A DNA stretch of 38,684 bases from an uncultured Pelagibacteraceae bacterium (GCA_902577625.1 CACGZX010000008.1:1-38684), one strand, 5' to 3'. Positions 1 to 9,435 are shown, counted from the stretch's first letter. Notes: generated from the letters alone by a model not told the origin. Translations and numbers: made by a program.

Positions 1-1333
1 TTTCATAATCAACATCATATATAATGTCTCCACATATTTTTTTCCAAAAGCTCATGTGGTCATTATAAAAATTAAAATATCTTATAATTTCAGACGGATC
101 ATAAGCCCAATCCATATCTTTAGAGGGAAAATTATTTTTATAAGTTGATAAAAAAGTGTCTTTTAAATTTCTTTTACTATGAATTATTTTTACATTTTTA
201 AAAAATAATTTTATAAAACCTAACCACATAAAATTTTGAGGGCCCTTATCTATTGTAACTATAGAATTGTTATTTAAATTTTCCAAGTAACTAAAGTATT
301 TATCATTAATAATATTATTATTTAATAATCGTAATTCATTAATTTTTTGTGGTAATAACTTGTTATCTTGTACGAAAAATTGTTTTATAATTTGTCTTAA
401 AAAATCTAACTCACCAGCACCAAAAACTTTATTATGTGCTGATAAAATCTGTTCTAATAAAGTAGTTCCAGAACGTGGTAAACCAACTATAAAAATAATT
501 TTTTTTGAATTTTCGTTTTTTTTAATATTATTTATATCTACATTTTCAAAATAATTTTTAATACTTTTAAATAGTTTTTCGTCTGATTTAAAATTATAGT
601 TAACTAATTCTTTTCTTCTCTTATTGGCTGAATCAAAATATTTTATTGATAGCTCATAATTTTTTTGATCATCATATGCTTTTCCAATCGCAAATTCTAA
701 ATCAGATTTTTCTTTTTTGTTAAATTTATCTAATCTATTTAAATTGATCATTTCTTTAAAATTTGAAGTATTTTCAGAATAGTTATTAATTTTGCTTATC
801 GAAATATGAGCTGGGATATAGTTAGGATTTATTTCTAAAATTTTTTTAAGGATATCTTTTGCTTCTTTAAACTCGCCTAGGCTTTGATAAACTGAGGATA
901 AATTTAACCAAATACCTAGATCGTTTTTCACAAATTTAAGTGCTTTTTGATAAAGATTAATTGAATTTTTAAAATCTAATAAAATATTCTTAAGTCGCGC
1001 ATAGTTAACTAATGCAGGTACGTTTGTAGGTTCAATTTTTAATATTTCTTTAAAAATATTTTCTGCTTCTTTATGTTGATTTAAATAAATGTAAGAATTA
1101 GCCAAATTATTTTTATTTCCAAGTTTATCTGGTTCAAGACTTATGGCTTTTTTAAAATAAGAAATTGAAGTTTCTATATTGTTTAGTCTTTGATGGGCTA
1201 ATCCACATATATTAAATAAATATCCTTTATCTTGGTGTTTTTTTAATAATTTTTCACCATCTGATATTACTTTATTAAATTTTCCAAATTTTAGGTCTTT
1301 TAAAAGTTGATCAACTTTTTTTTTTAGTTCCAT
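1..1333 (-). CDS. TPR-repeat / sulfotransferase-family protein, C-terminus truncated by window edge
   Basis: Open frame on minus strand from ATG at 1333 (MELKKKVDQLLKDLKFGKFNK...) through TPR-like repeats to a sulfotransferase PAPS-binding motif (IFIVGLPRSGTTLLEQ at about 450-490); runs off the left edge so it is absent from the ORF track. Confidence 0.85.
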   Translation of the reverse strand, partial: MELKKKVDQLLKDLKFGKFNKVISDGEKLLKKHQDKGYLFNICGLAHQRLNNIETSISYFKKAISLEPDKLGNKNNLANSYIYLNQHKEAENIFKEILKIEPTNVPALVNYARLKNILLDFKNSINLYQKALKFVKNDLGIWLNLSSVYQSLGEFKEAKDILKKILEINPNYIPAHISISKINNYSENTSNFKEMINLNRLDKFNKKEKSDLEFAIGKAYDDQKNYELSIKYFDSANKRRKELVNYNFKSDEKLFKSIKNYFENVDINNIKKNENSKKIIFIVGLPRSGTTLLEQILSAHNKVFGAGELDFLRQIIKQFFVQDNKLLPQKINELRLLNNNIINDKYFSYLENLNNNSIVTIDKGPQNFMWLGFIKLFFKNVKIIHSKRNLKDTFLSTYKNNFPSKDMDWAYDPSEIIRYFNFYNDHMSFWKKICGDIIYDVDYE

Positions 1334-1383
1334 GATTTATTTTTAAATTAATTTAATTAATTTAAAAACAAATTTGTAAAAAA

Positions 1384-2655
1384 TTAGGCTGGTTTATTCA
1401 TAGAATTGAAGAATTCCGCATTATTTTTTGTATTTTTCAATTTTGAATTAATAAATTCGATTGCATCCATTGGTCCCATTGGAGCAATAATTCTTCTTAA
1501 AATATTCATTTTTTGTAAATCATTATTATTAAACAATAGTTCTTCTCTTCTTGTTCCTGATTTAGTAATATCAATAGCAGGGAATATTCTTTTTTCTGAT
1601 ATTTTTCTATCTAAAATAGTTTCACTATTACCAGTGCCTTTAAATTCTTCAAAAATTACCTCATCCATTCTACTACCTGTATCTATTAATGCGGTCGCTA
1701 TAATTGTTAGTGAGCCACCTTCTTCTATATTTCTTGCAGCACCAAAAAATCTTTTTGGTCTTTGCAAAGCGTTTGCATCAACACCACCAGTTAAAACTTT
1801 TCCAGAACTAGGGACTACAGCATTGTAGGCTCTTCCTAATCTAGTAATGGAATCTAACAAGATGACAACATCTTTTTTATGTTCTGTAAGTCTTTTGGCT
1901 TTTTCTATAACCATCTCTGCTACTGCTACATGCCTTTGAGCTGGCTCATCAAAAGTTGAGCTGATAACTTCACCATTAACAGTTCTTTGCATATCAGTAA
2001 CTTCTTCGGGCCTCTCATCAATTAGTAAAACCATTAAATAACATTCTGGATGGTTTGCAGTTATTGAGTTAGCAATACTTTGAAGTATCATTGTTTTACC
2101 AGCTTTGGGTGGAGAAATAATTAAGGATCTTTGGCCTTTCCCAATAGGGCTTACTAAGTCTATTAGCCTTGCAGTTAAATCTGGCTTTTTTTCTACCTTG
2201 TTGCTTTCAACTTCTAGAGTAACTTGTTTGTTCGGATATAGAGGAGTCAAATTATCAAATGCAATTTTATGTTTTGATTTTTCTGGCGGTTCAAAATTAA
2301 TTTTATTTACTTGTAGTAATGCAAAATATCTCTCACCGTCTTTGGGTGCTCTGATGGGTCCTTCAACAGTATCTCCTGTTCTTAAACCAAATTTTCTAAT
2401 TTGGTTTGGACTAATATAAATATCGTCAGCTCCTGGTAGATAGTTTGATTCCATAGCTCTAAGAAAGCCAAAGCCATCTTGTAATAGTTGAAGAACACCT
2501 CCTCCAGTTATTTCTTCTCCTTTTTCAGCAAGTTTTTTTAATATTGCAAAATATATTTCTTGTCTTTTAAGGGTGCTCGCATTTTCTATACCTAGTTTTT
2601 CAGCTTCATCGATCAACTGTTCTGAGCTTTTCTTTTTTAATTCTTGTATATTCAT
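1384..2655 (-). CDS. rho: Transcription termination factor Rho
   Basis: 423 aa with Rho N-domain and RNA-binding region ([14 protein letters not shown]) and ATPase motif ([15 protein letters not shown]). Confidence 0.98.
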   Translation of the reverse strand: MNIQELKKKSSEQLIDEAEKLGIENASTLKRQEIYFAILKKLAEKGEEITGGGVLQLLQDGFGFLRAMESNYLPGADDIYISPNQIRKFGLRTGDTVEGPIRAPKDGERYFALLQVNKINFEPPEKSKHKIAFDNLTPLYPNKQVTLEVESNKVEKKPDLTARLIDLVSPIGKGQRSLIISPPKAGKTMILQSIANSITANHPECYLMVLLIDERPEEVTDMQRTVNGEVISSTFDEPAQRHVAVAEMVIEKAKRLTEHKKDVVILLDSITRLGRAYNAVVPSSGKVLTGGVDANALQRPKRFFGAARNIEEGGSLTIIATALIDTGSRMDEVIFEEFKGTGNSETILDRKISEKRIFPAIDITKSGTRREELLFNNNDLQKMNILRRIIAPMGPMDAIEFINSKLKNTKNNAEFFNSMNKPA

Positions 2656-2690
2656 AATTTGAGGGGGGCTTTTAGATGTTAGATAACTTT

Positions 2691-2718
2691 AATATATAGA
2701 TTATTACATAAATTTCAA
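2691..2718 (-). promoter_or_regulatory. Putative sigma70-type promoter for rho (TTGAAA-N16-TATATT)
   Basis: Minus-strand TTGAAA (2713-2718), 16-nt spacer, TATATT (2691-2696), about 35 nt upstream of the rho ATG. Confidence 0.4.
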
Positions 2719-2720
2719 CC

Positions 2721-3158
2721 CTAGATTGGCTTAAAAATTACAATAAAAATAATAAAAATTAATATAATTGTGGGAACTTCATTAATAATTCTAAAAAATT
2801 TAGATGTTTTTGTATTAGTTTTTAATTTGAGAGATTTCAAGCATATCCCTAAATATTCATGATAAATGGTAAGAATGACAACTAGACCTAATTTTATATG
2901 CATCCACAATTGTGAAAAAATATCTATACCATTTATGTAAATTAATATTATTCCAAAAAGCCAACTTAAAATCATTGCTGGCCTCATAATGTAAAAATAA
3001 AGACGTTTTTCCATGACTTCAAAAACCTCTGTGGTTTCTTTTTTTTCTAAGTTTTCAACATGATAAACAAAAATTCTTGGTAGATATAATAATCCTACCA
3101 TCCATGAAATAACTGCAATTAGATGTAAAGATTTAAAAAGTAAGTAATAATTCATCAA
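2721..3158 (-). CDS. hemJ: HemJ-type protoporphyrinogen oxidase (UPF0093 membrane protein)
   Basis: Four-TM protein with conserved His (KSLHLIAVISWMVGLLYLPRIFVYH); adjacent to hemH/hemE. Confidence 0.9.
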   Translation of the reverse strand: MMNYYLLFKSLHLIAVISWMVGLLYLPRIFVYHVENLEKKETTEVFEVMEKRLYFYIMRPAMILSWLFGIILIYINGIDIFSQLWMHIKLGLVVILTIYHEYLGICLKSLKLKTNTKTSKFFRIINEVPTIILIFIIFIVIFKPI

Positions 3159-4148
3159 TTAAATGTTTTTTTGAATTAAATTTTTTAGTAAATTTATATG
3201 ATCATCATTATCATTCAGACATGGTATCATATCAAAATTCTCACCCCCTGAGTCCATAAAGCTTTTTTTACCCTGAATTAATATTTCTTCTAGAGTTTCA
3301 ACACAATCAGAGGAAAAGCCCGGACATATTACAAGGACATTTTTTTTACCTTCCTTTGGTAAGTTTTCTAAAGTTTTATCTGTATACGGCTGAATCCACT
3401 CTTGAGGGCCAAATCTAGATTGAAAGGTTGTTTTAATTTCAATAGATTTGAATTTTTCTGAAACTAGTCTTGTAGTTTTATGACAATAACAATGATATGG
3501 ATCCCCTTTATCAAAGTATTTTTTTGGTATCCCGTGATAGGAAGCTAAAATTAAATCTGGTTTCCAATTTATGTTATTTATTTTAACATTTATCGAATTT
3601 ACCAAAGCATCAACATATAATGGATCAGACTCATAGTGTGGAATAATTTTCAAAGATGGCTGCCACCTCATATTCATTAAAGTTCTATATACTTCGTCAC
3701 AAACAGTTGCTGTAGTTGCGGCTGCATATTGAGGATAAAGAGGTAAAATTATTAGATTTTCACAACCTTCATCATTTAATTTTTTTATTTTACTTTTAAT
3801 GCTTGGATTTCCATATCTCATAGCAAAGTCTATAACTAGATTTTCATTTGAAAAAGATTTTGATAATTTTTCAGCTTGTTTTATAGTGTAATACAGTAGT
3901 GGAGATATATTCTCTTCTTTCATCCATATTTCTTTATAAGCCTTAGCACTTTTTGATGGTCTAAAATTGAGAATAAAAACATTAAGTATAATTTGCCAGA
4001 CTATTGGATTTACCTCAATTACCCTTCTGTCCGAAAGAAACTCTTTTAGATATCTTCTAACATCTAACCAGTTTGTGGAATCTGGGGTTCCCAAATTAAT
4101 TATTAAAACTCCAGTCTTCCCATATTTTATTTCAGGATGATTTTCCAT
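3159..4148 (-). CDS. hemH: Ferrochelatase
   Basis: GVLIINLGTPDS N-terminus, SYHGIPKKYFDKGDPYHCYC and FQSRFGPQEWIQPYT motifs. Confidence 0.97.
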   Translation of the reverse strand: MENHPEIKYGKTGVLIINLGTPDSTNWLDVRRYLKEFLSDRRVIEVNPIVWQIILNVFILNFRPSKSAKAYKEIWMKEENISPLLYYTIKQAEKLSKSFSNENLVIDFAMRYGNPSIKSKIKKLNDEGCENLIILPLYPQYAAATTATVCDEVYRTLMNMRWQPSLKIIPHYESDPLYVDALVNSINVKINNINWKPDLILASYHGIPKKYFDKGDPYHCYCHKTTRLVSEKFKSIEIKTTFQSRFGPQEWIQPYTDKTLENLPKEGKKNVLVICPGFSSDCVETLEEILIQGKKSFMDSGGENFDMIPCLNDNDDHINLLKNLIQKNI

Positions 4149-5149
4149 TATTTAAAATCTCTAACTATTTTTACTAATTCTTCTACCATTTCAATTTTCG
4201 TTTCTGGTAAAATACCATGCCCGAGATTAAATACGTAAGGATGATCTTTAAAAATTTGAAGATATTTTGTTACTTCTGTGTGTAAATTTTCCTTATCAGT
4301 TAATAGTACTTTTGGATCTAATCCTCCTTGTACTGGTATTTGTATTTCATTAATTATTTTTTTAGGATCAACATTATAATCAATATTTACCATGTCGGGC
4401 CTAACAACTTCACAAAAGTTTTTATAATTTTTTATTCCTCTGGGAAAGCAAATAACGGGTACATTTAGTTTCCTAACATGATTTGCAAGATTTAGAGTTG
4501 GTTCATAAATAAATTCAGAAATATTGTCTTTCAACAATCCAGCCCAACTATCAAAAATTTGTATTATGGTTGCACCTGATTTTATTTGATTTTCAATATG
4601 GATTTTAAGAAATTTCTCAATTATGGATAATAATTTTTTTATAAATAATTTATCATTAAAAATTTCTTTAGAGAGAGATTTTTTTGGTGACATTTTATTA
4701 ATCATGTAAACTAAAATTGTCCAAGGTGCCCCAACAAAACCAATTATATCTTTATTTTTACAAATAGTATTAGAAGAAATATTTGATATAGATTTATAAA
4801 TAGGATTTAATTTTTCACTAAATTCATCTTTATTTACTTTTGTAATTGAATCTAAATCTATCTTACCTAATTTAGGTCCTAAACCTTTTTCAAATTTCAC
4901 TTCTTGACCTAAACCATAAGGCAACATTAAAATATCAGAAAAAATTATTGCTGCATCAAAGTCAAATCTCCTAATTGGTTGTAGTGTTATTTCTGATGAT
5001 AAATTTGTATTTAAACATAATTTGATAAAGTCTGGATTTTTTAATCTAATTTCCCTAAATTCTGGTAAATACCTCCCAGCTTGTCTCATTATCCATATGG
5101 GATTTATTTTGGTATTTTTATTTAATATACAGTTTTGAATAGGAGTCAT
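4148..5149 (-). CDS. hemE: Uroporphyrinogen decarboxylase
   Basis: PIWIMRQAGRYLPEFRE signature and C-terminal NLGHGILPET. Confidence 0.98.
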   Translation of the reverse strand: MTPIQNCILNKNTKINPIWIMRQAGRYLPEFREIRLKNPDFIKLCLNTNLSSEITLQPIRRFDFDAAIIFSDILMLPYGLGQEVKFEKGLGPKLGKIDLDSITKVNKDEFSEKLNPIYKSISNISSNTICKNKDIIGFVGAPWTILVYMINKMSPKKSLSKEIFNDKLFIKKLLSIIEKFLKIHIENQIKSGATIIQIFDSWAGLLKDNISEFIYEPTLNLANHVRKLNVPVICFPRGIKNYKNFCEVVRPDMVNIDYNVDPKKIINEIQIPVQGGLDPKVLLTDKENLHTEVTKYLQIFKDHPYVFNLGHGILPETKIEMVEELVKIVRDFK

Positions 5150-5433
5150 ATAATAATTATATATAGTCTTTAGTATTTGTTTTATATCCTGTTAATATAA
5201 AGAATTATTAATTTTTAACATCTTACTCACCAGATACTAACAGATAAAGATAATAAAAAATTAAGACAAATAGCCTCTTTTTAATAAATTTAAGGTAAAA
5301 TAAATAATGATGTATATTAATTATTAAGATGTTTATTTATGTTAATAATTTAAAACATATTCAAAAAAATAATATGATTAAATTATTTATTAATTTTTAA
5401 ATAAGTTATTAATTTATTATAAACATCTTATAC
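5150..5433. other. oriC: Candidate chromosomal replication origin (oriC) region
   Basis: Longest intergenic gap in the window, about 39 G/C of 284 nt by hand count, between divergent hemE and DUF299/ppsR, the synteny of the Caulobacter/Rickettsia origin; contains short direct and inverted repeats. No perfect DnaA box seen. Confidence 0.6.
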
Positions 5434-6255
5434 ATGAATATTAAACACGATATTTACTTAATTTCTGACTCAACTGGGGAGACTATAGATAGAATTTTTT
5501 TGGCTCTCAAGGCCCAATTTTTGAATTTTGAATACAATAATCATCAATTTTCATTTACCAGAACTGAAAATCAAATTTTAAAAATCATAGAATTAGCAAA
5601 AAAACAAAGAGAACCAATAATACTCTATACTATAGTTGATGATAAGCTTGTTAAATATTTAGAAGAAAAAGCTAATAAATTTAATATCCCATGTTTTAGT
5701 GTACTTGGTGATTTAATTTTGAATTTTTCTAAATTATTAAAACAAAGAGCATCACATATTCCAAGTGGCCAACATACTCTTGAGGAAAATTCTAAAAGAA
5801 TAGAAGCTATTCAATTTACAATGAACCACGATGATGGAAGCATGATTCAAGATTTAGAAAAATCAGATATTATCCTGCTTGGCGTTAGTAGAACTGGGAA
5901 AACACCAACTTCTATATATCTTGCAAACAGAGGATATAAAACTTCTAATATTCCATTAGTTAATGAAGATTCTATACCCCTACTTCTTAAAGAAAAACCA
6001 AAATTAAAATGTGTAGTTGGTTTAACCGTTGAACCAAAAAGATTAATTGATGTTAGAAAAAATAGAATGATAGCTTTAAAAGAGGAACATGGAACAGACT
6101 ATACAAATATTGAAAAAATTGAAATAGAGACGAAAAAAGCAAAAGAAGCTTTCCAAAAATATCAATGGCCAGTTATTGACGTTACTAGAAAATCAATTGA
6201 AGAAACTGCTGCTTCAATTATAAAAATCTATGAAATAAAAAATCAAAATGCATAA
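5434..6255 (+). CDS. ppsR: Pyruvate, phosphate dikinase/PEP synthase regulatory protein (DUF299 kinase/pyrophosphorylase)
   Basis: YLISDSTGETIDRI N-terminus and GVSRTGKTPTSIYLA P-loop. Confidence 0.93.
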   Translation: MNIKHDIYLISDSTGETIDRIFLALKAQFLNFEYNNHQFSFTRTENQILKIIELAKKQREPIILYTIVDDKLVKYLEEKANKFNIPCFSVLGDLILNFSKLLKQRASHIPSGQHTLEENSKRIEAIQFTMNHDDGSMIQDLEKSDIILLGVSRTGKTPTSIYLANRGYKTSNIPLVNEDSIPLLLKEKPKLKCVVGLTVEPKRLIDVRKNRMIALKEEHGTDYTNIEKIEIETKKAKEAFQKYQWPVIDVTRKSIEETAASIIKIYEIKNQNA

Positions 6256-6829
6256 AGTAATTCTTGCATCTAAAAGTAAAGTAAGAAAAAAAATTTTAGA
6301 TAAAAATAAAATTAAATGCAAAGTTTTCCCATCCAATATTGACGAAGAATCTGTAAAAAAAAGTTTATTAAAAGAAAATGCTAATCCAGAAATAATTTCT
6401 AAAAATTTAGCTGAATTAAAAGCCAACAAAATAAGTTTAAAATTTAATAATGAAATTGTACTTGGGGCCGACAGCGTGATAGACATAAATAAGGAATTAA
6501 TATCCAAACCAAAGGATAGAGAAGAAGCTCTTAGAATTTTAAAAAAACTTAATGGAAAAACTCATTATTTAATAAGCTCTGTTTGTATTTCAAAAAATGG
6601 CTCTATGATTTGGAACCATACAGACAAAGCTTCTTTAACAATGAAAGACTTAACTAACGAAGAACTTCAAGAATATCTATCAAAAATCTCTGATGAAGCG
6701 CTATACGCATATAATGTTTATCAAATAGAAGGTGAAGGAAAATCTTTGTTTTCAAAAATTGAAGGAGATGAAGATACCATTATGGGCCTACCAATAAAAA
6801 AAATAAAAGAATATTTAAACAATATTTAA
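6248..6829 (+). CDS. maf: Maf-family nucleotide pyrophosphatase
   Basis: ILASKSKVRKKIL N-terminus, GADSVI motif, DEALYAYNVYQIEGEG. Confidence 0.92.
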   Translation: MHKVILASKSKVRKKILDKNKIKCKVFPSNIDEESVKKSLLKENANPEIISKNLAELKANKISLKFNNEIVLGADSVIDINKELISKPKDREEALRILKKLNGKTHYLISSVCISKNGSMIWNHTDKASLTMKDLTNEELQEYLSKISDEALYAYNVYQIEGEGKSLFSKIEGDEDTIMGLPIKKIKEYLNNI

Positions 6830-6988
6830 ATGCTGATATTAATTTGGTTTATTGTTTGTATTTTATTTGCTTTTGTTCATTATTTTCTAGGAACGTCGGG
6901 CCATGCTTTAGAACTTTTTGCCTTATTATCTGCAATATCCTTATTTTTATTGAATAAATTTGCTAACAAAGTAAACAAAAAAAAATGA
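6830..6988 (+). CDS. Small predicted membrane protein, 52 aa (below ORF-track cutoff)
   Basis: ATG directly after the maf stop, MLILIWFIVCILFAFVHYFLGTSGHALELFALLSAISLFLLNKFANKVNKKK*, ending in an ATGA overlap with aroE. Confidence 0.6.
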   Translation: MLILIWFIVCILFAFVHYFLGTSGHALELFALLSAISLFLLNKFANKVNKKK

Positions 6989-7776
6989 AAAAATATTTCG
7001 TTATAGGGAATCCAATTCAACACTCTCTATCACCAAAATTACATAATTATTGGTTTAAAAAAAACAATATCGATGCTGTTTATGATAAAAAAGAGATTAA
7101 TGAGAAGGATATTAAATCAATAATTTCTGAGATAAAAAATGAAAAAATTAATGGAATAAATGTGACTATTCCATTTAAAAAAGTAGTTATTCCTTTCATG
7201 GATGAATTAAGCCCAGAGGCAAATGAATCCCAATCTGTTAATACGATATACTCTCAAAATGGAAAATTGATTGGGCATAATACTGATATATCTGGTTTTG
7301 AACTTGGAATAAAACATTCAAAATATGATGTAAAAGATAAAAAAGTTTTTATATTAGGCGCAGGTGGAGTTGTATCTTCTATAATAATAGCTTTAAAAAG
7401 AATGGGAGCTGCAAAACTTATTATAAGTAATAGAACGAGGTCTAAAGCAGAAGACTTAAAAAATATTTTTAATGAATTAGAAATTATTGATTGGGGGGAA
7501 ACTCCAGATTTTAATATGATAATCAATGCAACAAGTGTTGGATTAAAAAATGAAGATGGAATTAAATTAGATTATTCCAAGATAGAACCTAATAAATTCT
7601 TTTATGATGTTATTTATAATCCAAAAGAAACAATTTTTTTAAAGAGAGCTAAGTTGTTTGGTAACAAAGCTGAAAATGGGAAAATGATGTTTATTTATCA
7701 AGCACATCAGTCATTTACAATTTGGCATAAATTAATGCCAAATATAGATGAAGAAACTATAAGTTTATTAGATTAA
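6985..7776 (+). CDS. aroE: Shikimate dehydrogenase
   Basis: VIGNPIQHSLSPKLHNYWF, INGINVTIPFK, LGAGGVVSSII motifs. Confidence 0.96.
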   Translation: MKKYFVIGNPIQHSLSPKLHNYWFKKNNIDAVYDKKEINEKDIKSIISEIKNEKINGINVTIPFKKVVIPFMDELSPEANESQSVNTIYSQNGKLIGHNTDISGFELGIKHSKYDVKDKKVFILGAGGVVSSIIIALKRMGAAKLIISNRTRSKAEDLKNIFNELEIIDWGETPDFNMIINATSVGLKNEDGIKLDYSKIEPNKFFYDVIYNPKETIFLKRAKLFGNKAENGKMMFIYQAHQSFTIWHKLMPNIDEETISLLD

Positions 7777-8351
7777 TGATTAAAATTGCAATTTTAGGAG
7801 ATATAGGATCAGGAAAAAGTTTCATTGCAAAACAATTTGGATGTCCAGTTTTTAATGCAGATAATGAAGTTAAGAAAATTTACAAAAATGATAGAAATTG
7901 TTATAAAAAATTAAACAAAGCTATACCAAAACATATACTGTCTTTTCCGATAAATAAAAAAGAAATTTCTAAATCAATATTATCTAATCATAAAAATCTT
8001 AAAAAAGTTATTAAAATTGTTCATCCGCTGGTTCGAATCAAAATGAATAAATTTATTGATAAAAATAAAAAAAAGAAATTAATCGTTTTTGATATACCGT
8101 TACTTTTGGAGAATAAAATAGAAAAAAAAGTAAATATTTTAATTTTTGTTGAGGCAAAAAAAAAAGAAATTATAAAAAATTTAAAAAAAAGAAAAAATTA
8201 TAGTTTTAAAATGATTAAAATATTAAAAAAATACCAACTACCAATAAAATATAAGAAAAAAAAATCAGATTTTGTTATTAAAAATAATTTTAAAATATAC
8301 CCGGTTAAAAATAGTGTTAAGTTAATAAAAAATAAAATTTTAAATAGATGA
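7776..8351 (+). CDS. coaE: Dephospho-CoA kinase (divergent, Lys-rich)
   Basis: ILGDIGSGKSFIAKQFG P-loop, VHPLVR, DIPLLLE; genomic position between aroE and dnaQ. Confidence 0.9.
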   Translation: MIKIAILGDIGSGKSFIAKQFGCPVFNADNEVKKIYKNDRNCYKKLNKAIPKHILSFPINKKEISKSILSNHKNLKKVIKIVHPLVRIKMNKFIDKNKKKKLIVFDIPLLLENKIEKKVNILIFVEAKKKEIIKNLKKRKNYSFKMIKILKKYQLPIKYKKKKSDFVIKNNFKIYPVKNSVKLIKNKILNR

Positions 8352-9019
8352 AAGAAGTTGTTTTAGATACAGAAACCACAGGTTTACTGGTAAAAGATGG
8401 GCACAGAATTGTTGAGATAGGTTGTATAGAATTAGAAAATTTAATTCCTAGTTCAAATAAATTTCACTGTTATTTAAACCCTGAAAGAAAAGTTTCAGAA
8501 AAGGCACTTGAAGTTCACGGGCATACGGATCAGTTTTTATCAGACAAAAAAAAATTTATCGATATAGCTGATGAATTTCTTTCATTTATAAAAGGTAAGA
8601 GATTAATAATACATAATGCAGAATTTGATATTACTCATCTTAACAATGAACTTCAAATAGCCGGAAAAGAAAAAATAGATATAAAAAACGTAATTGACAC
8701 ATTAGTTATTGCTAGAGATAAATTTCCTGGCTCTCAGATTAGTTTAGATGCTTTATGTAAAAGATATAGAATAGATAATTCAAAAAGACAAAAACATACT
8801 GCGTTAATAGACTGTGAACTATTAACAAAAGTTTATATTAATTTAATTGATCAAAAAGAACCTTCATTGAATTTTATTTCAGAAAATCAAGAAAATAATG
8901 AAATAAAGTTTAAATCAACAAATAATTATTCTAAAAAAATAATAAATCCTTCTGAGGATGAGATAAAATTACATAAAGAGTTTTTAAAAAATAATTTAAA
9001 AAAAAATTATTTTAATTAA
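8348..9019 (+). CDS. dnaQ: DNA polymerase III subunit epsilon
   Basis: VLDTETTGLLVKDGHRIVEIGCIE ExoI and HNAEFDITHLNNEL ExoII motifs, HTALIDCELL. Confidence 0.96.
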   Translation: MKEVVLDTETTGLLVKDGHRIVEIGCIELENLIPSSNKFHCYLNPERKVSEKALEVHGHTDQFLSDKKKFIDIADEFLSFIKGKRLIIHNAEFDITHLNNELQIAGKEKIDIKNVIDTLVIARDKFPGSQISLDALCKRYRIDNSKRQKHTALIDCELLTKVYINLIDQKEPSLNFISENQENNEIKFKSTNNYSKKIINPSEDEIKLHKEFLKNNLKKNYFN

Positions 9020-9434
9020 GTTTTTGGTTATATAACTGCTCAAAATCTACTTTTTTTTCAAACTTTATACCTGGGAAACCCGAGTTGCTTAGTAAATTTA
9101 GAAAAATTTTTTCTATATTTGGATAAATTTCTTTTTGAACATCACATAAAATTATTTTTTCAATAATTTTTCGGTCTTTGATCTTTTCGTCTATTTCTAT
9201 TATTGAAGCATAATTAATTTCGAAATGAGATTTATTTTTTGATTTTCCCTTATCAACATAGGAAAGTTTTGTATTAATTTCAATCATTCTATTTTTTAAA
9301 GGTTTTGTTGTTATATCAATATCCAAATTATAATTTTTTAAATATTCTTTTACGTATAAATAAGTCTCTACATTGGGAGTTTCTGAAGACATATCCTTAA
9401 CAAATTGAGTAAGTATTTTAAATTGTTCTGCCAT
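9012..9434 (-). CDS. secB: Protein-export chaperone SecB
   Basis: SecB-like sequence (FVKDMSSETPN..., ILCDVQKEIYPN); start reassigned to ATG at 9434 (MAEQFKI), three nt from fxsA. Conserved neighbour of dnaQ in alphaproteobacteria. Confidence 0.85.
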   Translation of the reverse strand: MAEQFKILTQFVKDMSSETPNVETYLYVKEYLKNYNLDIDITTKPLKNRMIEINTKLSYVDKGKSKNKSHFEINYASIIEIDEKIKDRKIIEKIILCDVQKEIYPNIEKIFLNLLSNSGFPGIKFEKKVDFEQLYNQKLN

Positions 9435-9435
9435 T

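Noticed and set aside
360-554. Plus-strand ORF 64 aa
   Set aside because: Antisense to the truncated TPR-sulfotransferase gene; no recognisable domain.
1406-2419. Plus-strand ORFs 1406-1828 and 2105-2419
   Set aside because: Antisense shadows of rho.
6214-7526. Minus-strand ORFs 6214-6507 and 7254-7526
   Set aside because: Antisense to maf and aroE, whose identities are clear.
7776-8351. Extremely Lys-rich coaE as a potential pseudogene
   Set aside because: P-loop and conserved motifs intact and the frame is uninterrupted; composition fits genome AT bias.
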